64,000 bases of DNA from Symsagittifera roscoffensis (lineage: Eukaryota; Xenacoelomorpha; Acoela; Convolutidae): positions 54,468,467 through 54,532,466 of the forward strand of contig NC_087068.1 in the NCBI RefSeq assembly GCF_963678635.1. The letters are read 5' to 3'. Positions 9,952-19,040 of the stretch are shown in pieces. The notes beneath the pieces are model-generated. The model worked only from the letters and a program-made list of their open reading frames with translations. It made no database searches and had not been told where the DNA came from. How positions within the stretch are numbered: the stretch's first letter is position 1; each line of letters opens with the position of its first letter. The position numbers were made by a program, and so were the translations under genes.

Positions 9952-10962
9952 TTGGGGCTGTTTCAAGGGAAACGGATGCCGTTTGCTCTTTGCAATGCCA
10001 CGGCTACATTTCAACGGTTGATGGCACATGCGTTGATAGGTGCAACAAAGAAGTACGGCAATCTGGTAGTGTGCTATGTGGATTGCGTGGTAATAGCGAC
10101 GCCCACACTAGAAGATCAAATCGAGCGACTGGACGAGGTGTTTGCATGTATGAAGAGGTCGGGGCTAAAATGTAAACCATCAAAGTGCGAGATACTCAAG
10201 GATTCGATAAAATACTTGGGCAGGATGGTGGACAGGCACGGCATCAGACCAGATCCAGATGCAGTAGAAGCAGTTCTAACTTGGAAATCGCCAAAAACGG
10301 AACACCAGTTGATGAGCTTCCTGGGTTTTGCGAACTATTACAGGGAATTCGTCAAAGGCTATGCGGACAAGGTATACACGATGCAGCAATTAATGAGACA
10401 CAAAGGGAAGAAGTTCACGTGGAACAACGCGGCGGAAGAATCATTCCAGAGAATAAAGAAAGAGTTGTGCCAGGCACCTGTGCTAGGGATGCCAAAGGAA
10501 AAAGGGACGTACTTGCTAAACACAGATGTGTCGGTAGTAGCGATTTCCGGCATTCTCCATCAAGAACAGGAATGGAACGGGAAGACAGTATTGAGACCAA
10601 TAGCATACGGGAGCAAATTCTTGAGTGATACGGAAATGAAGTACGGGGCGCCGAAAGCAGAAATGTTCGCGGTGGTTACCTTTGTCGAGAAATATAGAGC
10701 ATACTTAGGCTGTGAGCCATTCAAGCTGCGAGTCGACAAAAGGGCACTCAGCTGGCTGAAGTCGTACTCAATGGACCAGAGCTACATTGGGAGGTGGATA
10801 GTTCGCCTGGATGGTTACAACATGATAGTTAAGCATAGAACAAGAAACAAACATCAGAATGCCGATAGCGTGAGTAAGAAGACGGAGTTCTACGAGAGAC
10901 AGAAAGAGATGGAGGCGGATAGGCCTGAACTCAAAGATGGCTTCTCCTTCATCGATAAGTAA
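9952..10962 (+). CDS. pol: Reverse transcriptase palm/thumb plus RNase H
   Basis: Open for 337 codons, in frame with the RT block A upstream. It holds M-P-F-A-L-C-N-A (RT block 4), then the catalytic box as C-Y-V-D-C at 10072-10086, where Ty3/gypsy RTs have Y-[VIL]-D-D, so the second metal-binding Asp is gone. Thumb motifs follow: C-K-P-S-K-C near 10175, L-G-F-A-N-Y-Y-R-E-F near 10322. RNase H then begins around 10,500 with N-T-D-V-S (first catalytic Asp kept) and K-A-E-M-F (Glu kept). The domain ends with a H-R-T-R-N-K-H-Q-N-A-D-S-like strand, the usual end of Ty3/gypsy RNase H. The ATG at the left edge is internal, not a true start. Confidence 0.9.
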   Translation: MGLFQGKRMPFALCNATATFQRLMAHALIGATKKYGNLVVCYVDCVVIATPTLEDQIERLDEVFACMKRSGLKCKPSKCEILKDSIKYLGRMVDRHGIRPDPDAVEAVLTWKSPKTEHQLMSFLGFANYYREFVKGYADKVYTMQQLMRHKGKKFTWNNAAEESFQRIKKELCQAPVLGMPKEKGTYLLNTDVSVVAISGILHQEQEWNGKTVLRPIAYGSKFLSDTEMKYGAPKAEMFAVVTFVEKYRAYLGCEPFKLRVDKRALSWLKSYSMDQSYIGRWIVRLDGYNMIVKHRTRNKHQNADSVSKKTEFYERQKEMEADRPELKDGFSFIDK

Positions 10963-11747
10963 ACGTATGATAGTCTGCCACTCACGAGATGGCTCGACAA
11001 GTCAGGCAAACCGATAGAAGCTCACCCCGAATTACCAAAAGAGCCTCCAGAGAAAACAATCTTGACGAAGACACGAGGAATGCCGATAGGGATAACGCTC
11101 AAGTCAAAAATTTTGAGGGAGACGCTCAAGGCAAAGGGCTATGATCTCAACCAGGTAGAACCGGCAGATACTCAGATAGATGAAGACTTGATGAGATTAC
11201 TCGAAAAACTGGCAGATGATGAACCCTTAATCGAAAGAAAGGGTACGGAGGAACAGGAAGTCACGATACTGAGAAGGGATGAAACGGTTGTCATCGAAGA
11301 CTCTTTAAGAGGAGGTAATCCTGATGGCAAAGAAGTCGTGCAGTCACTGGTTGACAAAATCCCCGATGACATACTTGAGCGGACTCGAGTTAGGAAAAAG
11401 AAAGTGGCGTTTAAGGAAGAAGCTGAACACCTGGGACTAGGTCAAGAGTCCGGGGAGTGGTCCACGTCCACAGAGGAAGAAGATACTGGAGAAGAAAAAT
11501 TGTCCGGGGAGTGTGAAGAATGGGATGAAGACTCGGAAAAGAGCAGCGATGATCAAGATAGTCTTTGCATGATACTGGCAGAGAAGAAGATGAGACATTG
11601 CGACAGATAGCTACAAACAGATCCCTCTTCAGGAACGTACAACTCGGATAAACAAGAAGTACAAGGAGGTGAAGAACTTGAGAAATTGCGGTATCGAGGA
11701 AACCATTCAGGGAACTATCGTTCAACTCAAATGTTAGAACAAATCTG
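10963..11747 (+). CDS. Acidic low-complexity insert between RNase H and integrase
   Basis: After a TAA at 10960-10962, coding character resumes. The longest piece (11062-11610, 182 codons) is strongly acidic. It contains clusters such as S-T-E-E-E-D-T-G-E-E near 11470 and E-E-W-D-E-D-S-E-K-S-S-D-D near 11515. Typical Ty3/gypsy pol proteins have only a short tether here. No known domain was recognised. A role as a charged linker or cofactor-binding tail is inference. The piece ends in a stop at 11610 and the next 137 bases are broken. Confidence 0.5.
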
Positions 11748-12239
11748 GTGCCAGGAAATGATGGGAAGATCATGAAGAGGATAGTATGCGTGAAGCTGAA
11801 GGATGACATCCACAACCCTGGGGAAATGAATGGACAGATCATGGCACTAAAAGAGCATGTCAAAGCGAGATATAGGCTGTTGGACCTGATAATGGCCCAA
11901 AAGAATGACAAGATGACAAGTAACCTCTCCAAATGGATCCGGACGGCGTCCAAAGAGAAAGGGGACCTGGAGGAAGACAGCTACAAGATCTTGAGCCAGT
12001 TCTACAAAGAAAGAAAAGATTTACTCTATCACACAGCTGATGGGGTGGTAGCGTGCAAGAGAAAAGATCAGGAGAATATATTACACAAGCACAACCTCAT
12101 CATATCACCACAAGTGTATCAGAATGAAGTGTTATTCAGATCGCACGATCAAATGGAGGACCAGGGGATAGACAAAGTATAACAGAGAATACTTCACAGG
12201 TTTGATTGGCCAGGACTAAGGAAAGCTTGCGAGAGATAG
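11748..12239 (+). pseudogene. pol: Integrase N-terminal zinc-binding region (broken)
   Basis: Open frame 11748-12182 then stops at about 12180 and 12237. The end resembles the integrase HHCC module: F-R-S-H near 12140, G-I-D-K-V, then R-F-D-W-P-G near 12200, and C-L-T-C near 12251 in the next piece. The usual second His (as in G-H-x-G) reads Gln here. The zinc module would stabilise integrase multimers; the two stops and the missing His suggest decay. Confidence 0.65.
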
Positions 12240-12986
12240 GTGAATGCATGCCTGACATGCCTGCAAGTGGAAGATCCAAGGAAAATGAAGTTCCCACTCA
12301 AGTCCGTTGAGAGCTCGGAATTTAACGAGGTTGTGCAGATAGACCATCAACAAATCTGCATGACAAAGTCGGGATATAACCAGATACTGGTTATATTAGA
12401 TCACTTCACAAAGTTGGCAGAAGTGGTGCCGTGTCAGACAGCCTCATCAGATGAGACTTGTGACCACCTGATAACGCATTGGTTATCACGGTATGGTTTT
12501 CCAATGACTTTTCAGTCAGACAACGGCAAAGCCTTTGTGGGGGACTTGACGAAAGAGTTGATGAAGAGGTCACACATTGCTCAGGCACACTCAACGACCT
12601 ACCATCCTCAGACAAACGGGTTGGTAGAGAAACAAAATAGAACGTTGGTGAACACGCTGAGGGTATACTGCTCAAGATACTTGACGGACTGCGATAAATA
12701 TCTGCCGCAAGTCGTAGGGGCGCACAACACTAAGCAGCACTCAACAACGGGTATCAGTCCTTTCATGATGTTAACGGGTAGGGAGAGAGCAATGCCTCTG
12801 ACATTCTTCTACGCGGAATACGAAGGGAAAAAGACGTCGCCTCAAGCTTACATGATAACGGAGGTACACCAACAAGGACGGTTCTACCGCTTAAGTATGG
12901 GGCGAGCAGCGCATTATGAAAATCTGAAGCCTCATGTCCCATCCCCAGAGGACTGGTGCTTACCACAGGACATGGAGGGACTTTAG
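12240..12986 (+). CDS. pol: Integrase catalytic core
   Basis: A single open frame with a complete rve-type triad: Asp in Q-I-D-H at 12342-12344, Asp in Q-S-D-N-G-K-A-F at 12519-12521 and Glu in N-G-L-V-E-K-Q-N at 12627-12629. That gives D(58)D(35)E spacing, the hallmark of retroviral and Ty3/gypsy integrases. C-L-T-C at the start completes the zinc module. After the core, a short tail with H-Y-E-N-L-K-P-H near 12915 resembles the end of many gypsy integrases. A TAG at 12984-12986 ends it, but the frame continues open beyond. The protein would join element cDNA to host DNA in the nucleus. This is the best preserved domain in the element. Confidence 0.9.
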   Translation: MNACLTCLQVEDPRKMKFPLKSVESSEFNEVVQIDHQQICMTKSGYNQILVILDHFTKLAEVVPCQTASSDETCDHLITHWLSRYGFPMTFQSDNGKAFVGDLTKELMKRSHIAQAHSTTYHPQTNGLVEKQNRTLVNTLRVYCSRYLTDCDKYLPQVVGAHNTKQHSTTGISPFMMLTGRERAMPLTFFYAEYEGKKTSPQAYMITEVHQQGRFYRLSMGRAAHYENLKPHVPSPEDWCLPQDMEGL

Positions 12987-13804
12987 TACTTACTGGTGGA
13001 GCCAGCGTGTGAGGTAAACGAAAAAGGCACCAGAGAGAAAAATGATGGAAACGAGGACTTGAGTTTGGATGAAAATGAAAAGATAGAAGCGGACTCTGAG
13101 GCGGAATCCTTTGTGGAAGAAGACTGGAGCAATCCGGAGCAGGGCGAGGTGCCAAGGTGGCGGAACCAGACTCGCCAATACCAGCGGGGACTAGGAGTGG
13201 CAATCGCAAACGAACAAGCATGAGGTACAACAGGTACGGAGATGACTTCTTGATTGATAAGATACGGCCGGATGAATTTAGCGAAGAGCTACTAAGTGTA
13301 GGCGAAGTAGCAGCCGACGATGAATGGCAATTTATCAATGATAGTGACCACTACCCGCAGGAAGACTACTCGACACCAGAACAAGAGACGGACCTGGAAC
13401 AGAGCGAGATAGAGAGGAGAGAGAATACGAACTTGAGGATACTAGAGTGGATGCGCGATGTCGAGAACGGAAGCGGCGAAGGGCAAAGCATCCAACAGGT
13501 CGACGTGTCAGCGGGAAAACACATGAAAACGGAGGATTCCCTTTTCGGTGGGACAGCAACAGACATGCAGCTCATGATTCCACCAGATAATTGATACCCG
13601 GCATCACCGACGGGCACATCGATAAATATATTTGTACGGGGAGTGGGGACAGGACTTACCCACACCGAAAATTTGATGATAAAGAAACTCAGGGATGTGA
13701 GAGAAACGAGCGAAATGGAACTGGACGGGGAGGAGGCTGAGCCTACCATAGGACGGAATTTCAAAGCGAAGTTTGAAATACCCAACGACTACTCGAGAAC
13801 ATCC
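12987..13804 (+). pseudogene. Acidic extension after integrase leading to the accessory block
   Basis: Continues in the integrase frame to 13223, then in another frame 13157-13594, and past a TGA at 13592-13594 in that frame to about 13801. The sequence is acidic and hydrophilic. T-R-S-G-N-R near 13195 and R-Y-G-D-D-F near 13240 resemble the basic/acidic tails that follow integrase in some elements. No enzyme domain was recognised. It ends at the start of the macro-domain-like segment. Confidence 0.45.
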
Positions 13805-14159
13805 TGATAACGGACAGCGACTTCATTCTGTCAGACAGGACTAGCGCGATCTGTATCACGGCGCAATCATGAGCTTCAAATCAAGACTAGAGGCCGACTT
13901 CAATAGAGAATACCAGAACGTGGAGTTTCTATTCAGACAGAGACCGGGGCTGGGAGGAATGGCTGCGCTTCCCCCTTCAGTAGCACAAGTCCCAGGCAAA
14001 TACCTGTGCTTCCTAGTGACGAGGGTCAATAAAATGTTAGCACTAACCAGACTGCGAGACTTCTTGATTGAAAGAGGGATAGTGGAGGTCTCGATGCCTG
14101 TGTATGACCAAGCGAGTTATATGCCATCCTACACGTGGTCTTCGCAGAAACGGAGATAA
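13805..14159 (+). pseudogene. Macro-domain-like segment (ADP-ribose-binding fold)
   Basis: Two pieces joined across a frameshift near 13868. The first reads T-D-S-D-F-I-L-S-D...A-I-C-I-T-A. The second (13869-14159, 96 codons) has L-E-A-D-F-N-R-E-Y, then P-G-K-Y-L-C-F-L-V-T-R near 13998, L-R-D-F-L, and V-E-V-S-M-P near 14080. This succession (hydrophobic strand, aspartate-containing loop, helix, strand ending V-T-[KR], helix, strand ending M-P) matches the macro domains of the TARG1/OARD1 type, which remove ADP-ribose from proteins. The glycine-rich loop normally found just before the first helix and the G-C-G-L-D loop after M-P are not visible. The copy is therefore truncated at both ligand-binding loops. 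Identification is by pattern only. Macro domains are not a standard part of LTR elements. Confidence 0.55.
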
Positions 14160-14536
14160 TGGTACATCTGCATAAGAAATACTACTGGAGTATCGACTGA
14201 GTCGGGTACATGGGAGGTCTCAAGTGGGGTATAAGGGTCTCAAGTTAGGTATTGGGGCACGGAACAGGTCAAAGGATCTTAAAACGCGATTAGCATGACA
14301 ATTAAATTTTAGAGAATTGACGGTGCTAAAACATAAAATGAATCTGCATGCTCTAAAAAAACCTCCGATTGAATTATTCTAGTTGAACGAACGGAGGGAT
14401 AAGGTTTTAACTACAATAATGGGGGGGTTTAGGCTAGGAACATAACATCTTAGTCTGAAAAATGAATTTTATTTTCAGATTGATTTGTTAAATCAAGTTG
14501 ACGACCTAACTATACTCAATTGAAAGAGAAAAAAAG
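14160..14536 (+). other. AT-rich non-coding insert inside the accessory block
   Basis: About 375 bases, clearly AT-richer than the coding sequence on both sides, with stops in all + frames. Direct and near-inverted words include CCTCCGATTGAATTATTCTA and GAACGAACGGAGGGATAAGG. TATTTTCAG at about 14,471-14,479 could be a splice acceptor and GGTATAAGG near 14,228 a donor. So it may be an intron used for a subgenomic transcript, or an insertion that removed the start of the SGNH domain downstream. Confidence 0.4.
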
Positions 14537-14900
14537 GTGAATTTAATGATCGGGACCAACGACGTGTCCAGAGGAGAGTCAAGGAAGGTCATGAGGCTAA
14601 ATGACAAAATGAGCTGTATCCTTGAGGAGTGGCGGATCCAAATGGAAGCAGCCATACTCACAGTTTGTACCATCACTTACAATATGAAGGCTGACCAACA
14701 CGCGATGTTGTCCTTCCCATCGGATTGCTGGACGTAGTCGAGCAGGTGAAGCGATCCTTCCCAGAAAATGCATCCTCAGATGGAATCTATTTCGACAGGC
14801 CTAGTGGAGTGGAATGGTTGAACGATGTTTTCGAAAGGCATATAAGTGCGTTGGAGGCAGATTTGCTTGAGACGGCCCAATTAACATTCGGCCCACCTCC
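14537..14900 (+). pseudogene. SGNH/GDSL-hydrolase-like domain, 5' truncated and frameshifted
   Basis: 14537-14737 encodes L-M-I-G-T-N-D-V-S-R-G; the G-T-N-D at 14552-14563 is block III of the SGNH-hydrolase fold (oxyanion-hole Asn). A later strand reads L-T-V-C-T-I. A frameshift near 14,725 leads into a second frame with A-S-S-D-G-I-Y-F-D at about 14,770-14,796, then W-L-N. This is block V (D-x-x-H), but the His is Tyr (TAT at 14788-14790). Block I (G-D-S) would lie upstream and is absent; the AT-rich insert is there instead. SGNH enzymes are esterases or lipases. SGNH-type domains are known in ORF1 of some CR1-like LINEs, but their position after an LTR-element integrase is unusual. Confidence 0.6.
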
Positions 14901-16002
14901 AAACCCCCCTTTCCTTGCCACAAGAACCCCGTCTTGTCGCCTGGGGGCCAGGGTCGATTCTATAGACAGCTCGAGAAGCAGCCGGACCAGATTACCGGGT
15001 TCCGCGCCGATGAAGGCCGAGGAAGCAACTTCACCAACGCCCCAAAGTTCGGTAGTGTCCTCGGTGGTACTGGTAGAGAGCAAGAGAGTGGAGAGACCGG
15101 CGGAGACAAGCCGTACGAGATATCTGGAGAAGGTAAAGGAGCTGGACCTGGAGGACCTGGAGTGTAGACAAGAGTTGGCGGAAGCTCTGGGCCTCGAGCA
15201 CGTGTCGCACGAGGACTTGAGTAGACACCAATGCGTGGACTGGTTAAAGGCCCACGAAACGCATTTCTCAAGAGCAAGAAAGATGGAGGCGGCTAATCGG
15301 ACTGAGATTCCCATAAGATCGGTCATGGGACCGATAATCTACAGACCTCTCAAGTTGATGGGGACTCCGGGACTCATAGTGGAGCCCCCTAAGCACCGAA
15401 CGAGCATTGCCAGAATCAGGTTGGCAACTTCCGCGCAATTGAGGGTAGTGGACAAGCTACTGGACCCAAAAGAGATGGAACTGCCAGATGCCGTTTATGA
15501 GGGTGCGAGGTTGGCAGACGACCCGAGATATGGCAAACCGTGCGGGAGTGCCCAATTGGCCAAGACCTTGGCAGTTTATGGTAGGGCAGATCCAGCAGCC
15601 GCAAGGGTGATCATCGTAGCGGGATCGGAGTTCGAGGGAACGTCTCCCAAGTTGTTCTGGTCGGAAACCCTGGTATACTCGCTGCCAGGTGCGGAGTTGA
15701 ATCAGATGTTGACCCCGGTGGTCGCGATAAAGTCGGAGATGCCTTGTGAACCAGAGTTACTGCTGTTCGCAGGGATGAACGACCACCTGCATGCGACTGG
15801 ATTTCTTGAGCAACTCAAAAGTGATGAGCTTGCGCCGAAGAAAATCTGGGAGGCTATCAAGACGTTATTTGACGCGATGAACGAGGTGCAGGAAAATGTC
15901 AGTTCCCGATTTGGGCCTAAGACAAGAGTGGTTTTCACGCCATCTCCAGTGTACGCGAGCATGCCCCCTGCTCTGCAGTTCGTATACGCTATTTTGGTCT
16001 AA
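14725..16002 (+). CDS. Accessory ORF: linker plus second possible SGNH-like domain
   Basis: Longest intact accessory frame, 425 codons; its ATG is internal to the preceding domain, so the start is arbitrary. Residues 1-60 carry the end of the first SGNH-like domain. A Ser/Thr- and charge-rich linker follows to about residue 270 (E-L-D-L-E-D-L-E-C near 15140). Then comes an alpha/beta pattern: V-I-I-V-A-G-S-E-F near 15610, L-P-G-A-E-L near 15680, and E-L-L-L-F-A-G-M-N-D-H-L near 15757-15792. G-M-N-D at 15772-15783 fits SGNH block III and A-G-S-E fits the block I position with the Ser kept but the Asp lost. A D-D-H-P further on (16185-16196, next frame) could be block V. The whole may be a paired-SGNH protein. 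I rate the second domain less certain than the first. Confidence 0.5.
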   Translation: MLDVVEQVKRSFPENASSDGIYFDRPSGVEWLNDVFERHISALEADLLETAQLTFGPPPNPPFLATRTPSCRLGARVDSIDSSRSSRTRLPGSAPMKAEEATSPTPQSSVVSSVVLVESKRVERPAETSRTRYLEKVKELDLEDLECRQELAEALGLEHVSHEDLSRHQCVDWLKAHETHFSRARKMEAANRTEIPIRSVMGPIIYRPLKLMGTPGLIVEPPKHRTSIARIRLATSAQLRVVDKLLDPKEMELPDAVYEGARLADDPRYGKPCGSAQLAKTLAVYGRADPAAARVIIVAGSEFEGTSPKLFWSETLVYSLPGAELNQMLTPVVAIKSEMPCEPELLLFAGMNDHLHATGFLEQLKSDELAPKKIWEAIKTLFDAMNEVQENVSSRFGPKTRVVFTPSPVYASMPPALQFVYAILV

Positions 16003-16579
16003 ATAGCCGAAGGGAACGCATGGTCAGAATTGGCAAGTCAGAATTGGCGGCGGCGTGGGAGGACGTGTCCCAAACGTTGAAGGGATTCTATGAATAAGCA
16101 GATATCCTCATTGTATCGGATGAAGTCCTCTTGCTCGAGATCTTAAACTTCGGCAGACAACTCAAGCTCAGTCCGGCAATAGGGGATGACCACCCAATAA
16201 TAAGTCACTTGACTGCCAGCCTGTGGTTCCGGAGTATGGACTTGATCATCACGAGCTCTACCAGCAGGTCATGGGGACCAAGTAACGAGAGAAAGAATGT
16301 GGCTGCGATTGAGAAACAACTGGAGTCAATGGTATACCGACTAACACAAGTGAGAGGCAGGTAGCCGTTCCTAACACCAAGGCTGGAAAACGCCACGGAC
16401 AAGACAAGGGAGAACGCCCCACCTCTTGTGAAGCAGATCTGGGGATTTCTTCAGGAACAGTTGGAGGTATCCGAGAGTAGGGAGATGACGGTGCAAACGA
16501 GGTCACCATCGGGGGATTCTGGAAGGAGCACGCAAAGGGCGAGCTAAGGACGAGAAAGGATCACGAGATCCTGAAATTC
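16003..16579 (+). pseudogene. Accessory block, degenerate continuation of the second SGNH-like domain
   Basis: Coding character continues after the stop at 16002 with a change of frame. An open piece at 16131-16364 carries L-L-E-I-L-N-F-G-R-Q then A-I-G-D-D-H-P-I-I-S-H near 16175-16205. This is a candidate for the Asp/His half of an SGNH catalytic triad. A further helical piece near 16,400-16,500 follows after a stop at 16362. No other known domain was recognised. Confidence 0.4.
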
Positions 16580-17595
16580 TTGAGTCCTTGTTGGGAAAAG
16601 GAATTTATGGCTGGAGTATTCAGTGCAAAAGAGACCATTTTCGGGGCCTTTCTGCAAGAACTATTGAGCATGCCCATAAGCCTTTTGCTGGCCCGGTACC
16701 TGGTTGACCCAAGGTATCTGTTTAACATGGGCCCAGCGTATATGTTCAGTCGGGGTGTGGAGACACTGCAGATCGATGGGTATCTGGCACTGGTCCTCCT
16801 GACCATGGTGAACTGATGTCATTTCATCGCTTGATGAAATATGGGGAGCCCCTGTCGATGGAGAAGACTCACTCGAGTATAGATACCTACTCGTACAAAT
16901 GTGCTGCGGGACTAAAGACTCTGCTGGTGGAATAACTCCTGATGCAGAATCGGCATATTACCGGCGAGGAGAAGTACCCGAAAACGAGAGATGAGTGGAA
17001 GGAGGTGAATGGTGGCATACCTCTACTGACAGACCTGTGCCTGACAATGAGATCTGACCCAGTGGGAATGATCAGGGGTCTGGAGGAGGTTGTACCTTGT
17101 ATTTACGGACCAGCGGTCACGTACGCATTTCCGGATCCTCTAGTCGCGGCTTACCGCAACTCTGTGGTACACCTGAGCTTAATAAGTGTGTTGGATGGGA
17201 CAGCGCTCAACTGGTGTCGACAAGAGGTGCTGAGGGCACAAATGAGTAACACGGTGCTCTTTGGGAAGATGAGTGATCCCGAGTTGGTGGTGTTTATTTT
17301 CCGGGGGCAACTGCAATGCAGAATGGGGGGAAAACGTGAAGGCCCCATTGAGACTTATCCCAAGATCTTGAGAATTCGCGCATGGAAGAAGAGCTTCGAG
17401 TTGGTGAAAAGGGAGCTAGGGGCGATACTAGGGAGGGAAATCTTGCCACCAACCATTCCTGAGTTCTCAACAGTCAGGAGAATGACCCTGGGAATGAATA
17501 ATTCCCTGGTGGTCCCATCCCTGTTCGCAAGAGCTGCGGCAGAGAGGCAGCAAAGGGAGTTACAGCAGCGGTCTATTTCCACACCTGTGATGTAA
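16580..17595 (+). pseudogene. Accessory block: unrecognised globular region
   Basis: Two open pieces, 16580-16816 (78 codons) and 16942-17595 (218 codons), lie in different frames. The intervening 125 bases look coding in a shifted frame, so one protein was probably present. Composition is that of a folded soluble protein: many Leu, Trp, Arg, with hydrophobic clusters such as I-S-L-L-L-A-R-Y-L near 16680 and T-A-L-N-W-C-R-Q near 17207. No signal peptide, transmembrane helix, furin site or Cys pattern of an envelope protein was seen. I do not recognise the family. Confidence 0.45.
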
Positions 17596-17669
17596 AAATA
17601 AACTCGTGGACGACCCAAGCGAAAAAGATGAGAGGCTCATTGCCTCCAAAATTTGAAGTGCGATAGATC

Positions 17670-18686
17670 TTGAGAACGCTCGATCGGGCGGGTTTAGAAA
17701 ACATGTTACCGGTGTGGGACGATGGCAGGATGATCGTAGAAGAAGGGCACATTGCGCGAAATGACGAAATGACGTTTTCCACAAGAAAATATTGGGCGCC
17801 TTACGGATTAGAACAGGTGGAGATGAGACAGGAAGGGAAGGAGCTGGATGCGGCAGGCCCGTTGTATGTGGCTCTGACGGAATACAAAAAGTCAGACCCT
17901 GCGACAACATCACCCCTGTCGGTGGGCACCCCTGGAGACAAGAGAAGCGGTCCCGTAGAAGACCGGCTTAAGAGGATACTTGAGAGGAGGAGAGCCGAGT
18001 CAGAAGAAGAAAGCATGGTTGAGACTCTCAGTGAAGCAGGAGAGGAAATGGAAGTGGAAAACACGCCGGAACCAAAACAAGCGGAGGAGGATTTCAGAGC
18101 CCTGGAACTACTGATAGATCTGAGCGGAGACGATTGGGCAGACACTGCCACGCCACCTCTGACCTCATCCCCTCGTAAGAACCTGGAGTTACCACTGACG
18201 AGCGAGACTTCCAACACGGGAATGATACTCTGGAGTGCAGAAGAAAGTGAAAAAAATACCTACGTAGGGAACAAAGCCATGTTCCTAGGGACTATGGATG
18301 AGAAAGCTTGGCGAGAATTCTTGAGGGAGTTTAACCGAGAGGCGAACAGCGAGACCACATTAAACAACGTCAAAGAAGAGCTGTGGAACGCGGTGGTGAA
18401 GTTCGGGGAACTTGTCCTGATGGCAACTGGGCTGGATGAAAAGGCAAGAAAAAAGCTGTTGAGCAGGATGGTCGAGTTGAGAGAGACGCAACCGAAGACC
18501 AGAGATGATGAATGTAAAGACAGCTCTACTCTGAAACAAAAAACTGTCGATAAAATAGTTGAAGATGTAAGGGGGGATAAGATTGAAACTATTAATATAA
18601 TTAAAAGTACTAATATCCTTAAGGCTCGAGCAGGGGGAGGCAAGAATTGGAAGGATTGGATAGAGACAAGGAGATCGAATCAGTAA
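17670..18686 (+). CDS. Accessory ORF with acidic middle region, unrecognised
   Basis: Open for 338 codons. The first ~80 residues look folded (N-M-L-P-V-W-D-D-G-R near 17700; K-Y-W-A-P-Y-G-L near 17785). Residues ~90-190 are acidic and low-complexity with E-E-E-S and E-E-D clusters. Then comes a helical segment (A-W-R-E-F-L-R-E-F-N near 18305). From about 18,500 to 18,630 the base composition turns AT-rich (I-K-S-T-N-I-L-K), unlike the rest, suggesting a small insertion. The C-terminus is basic. It may be a continuation of the same accessory polyprotein. No function can be assigned. Confidence 0.45.
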   Translation: MRTLDRAGLENMLPVWDDGRMIVEEGHIARNDEMTFSTRKYWAPYGLEQVEMRQEGKELDAAGPLYVALTEYKKSDPATTSPLSVGTPGDKRSGPVEDRLKRILERRRAESEEESMVETLSEAGEEMEVENTPEPKQAEEDFRALELLIDLSGDDWADTATPPLTSSPRKNLELPLTSETSNTGMILWSAEESEKNTYVGNKAMFLGTMDEKAWREFLREFNREANSETTLNNVKEELWNAVVKFGELVLMATGLDEKARKKLLSRMVELRETQPKTRDDECKDSSTLKQKTVDKIVEDVRGDKIETINIIKSTNILKARAGGGKNWKDWIETRRSNQ

Positions 18687-19040
18687 TGATAACAATGACG
18701 TCCCCAAGTAGAGACGTGAGGTCTCGCAAGAGAAAGAGAGAGGTAGAAGGATTGTGTCGTCCTTCAGCGGACGCAGTCTCAGAGAAAAACTTGAGAGAGA
18801 CGGCTCCCATGGTTCTGGCACAGTGGAAGACAGCAGTCAAGTGAACACCAGGCCACCGGGAAGCAGGTGACTAGTGATCCTCTTGAGAAAAACAAAACGA
18901 GGAATAACTCCCGGCCGTGGTGGGTTGCTCTGGAGACATTGAAGGAGCTGTAAGACTGCCTAAAGAACCTTGATAGTGGAGTGTCGCGCAAGCGACGCTT
19001 TTGGGCTACCTAGCAGAAGGCTGAGATTAACAAGTTAGAA
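18687..19040 (+). pseudogene. Accessory block, frame-broken stretch
   Basis: About 350 bases with only a short open piece (18,647-18,844) and stops in all + frames near 18,842-19,030. Base composition is like the flanking coding DNA, so decayed coding sequence is likelier than a true spacer. Confidence 0.35.
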
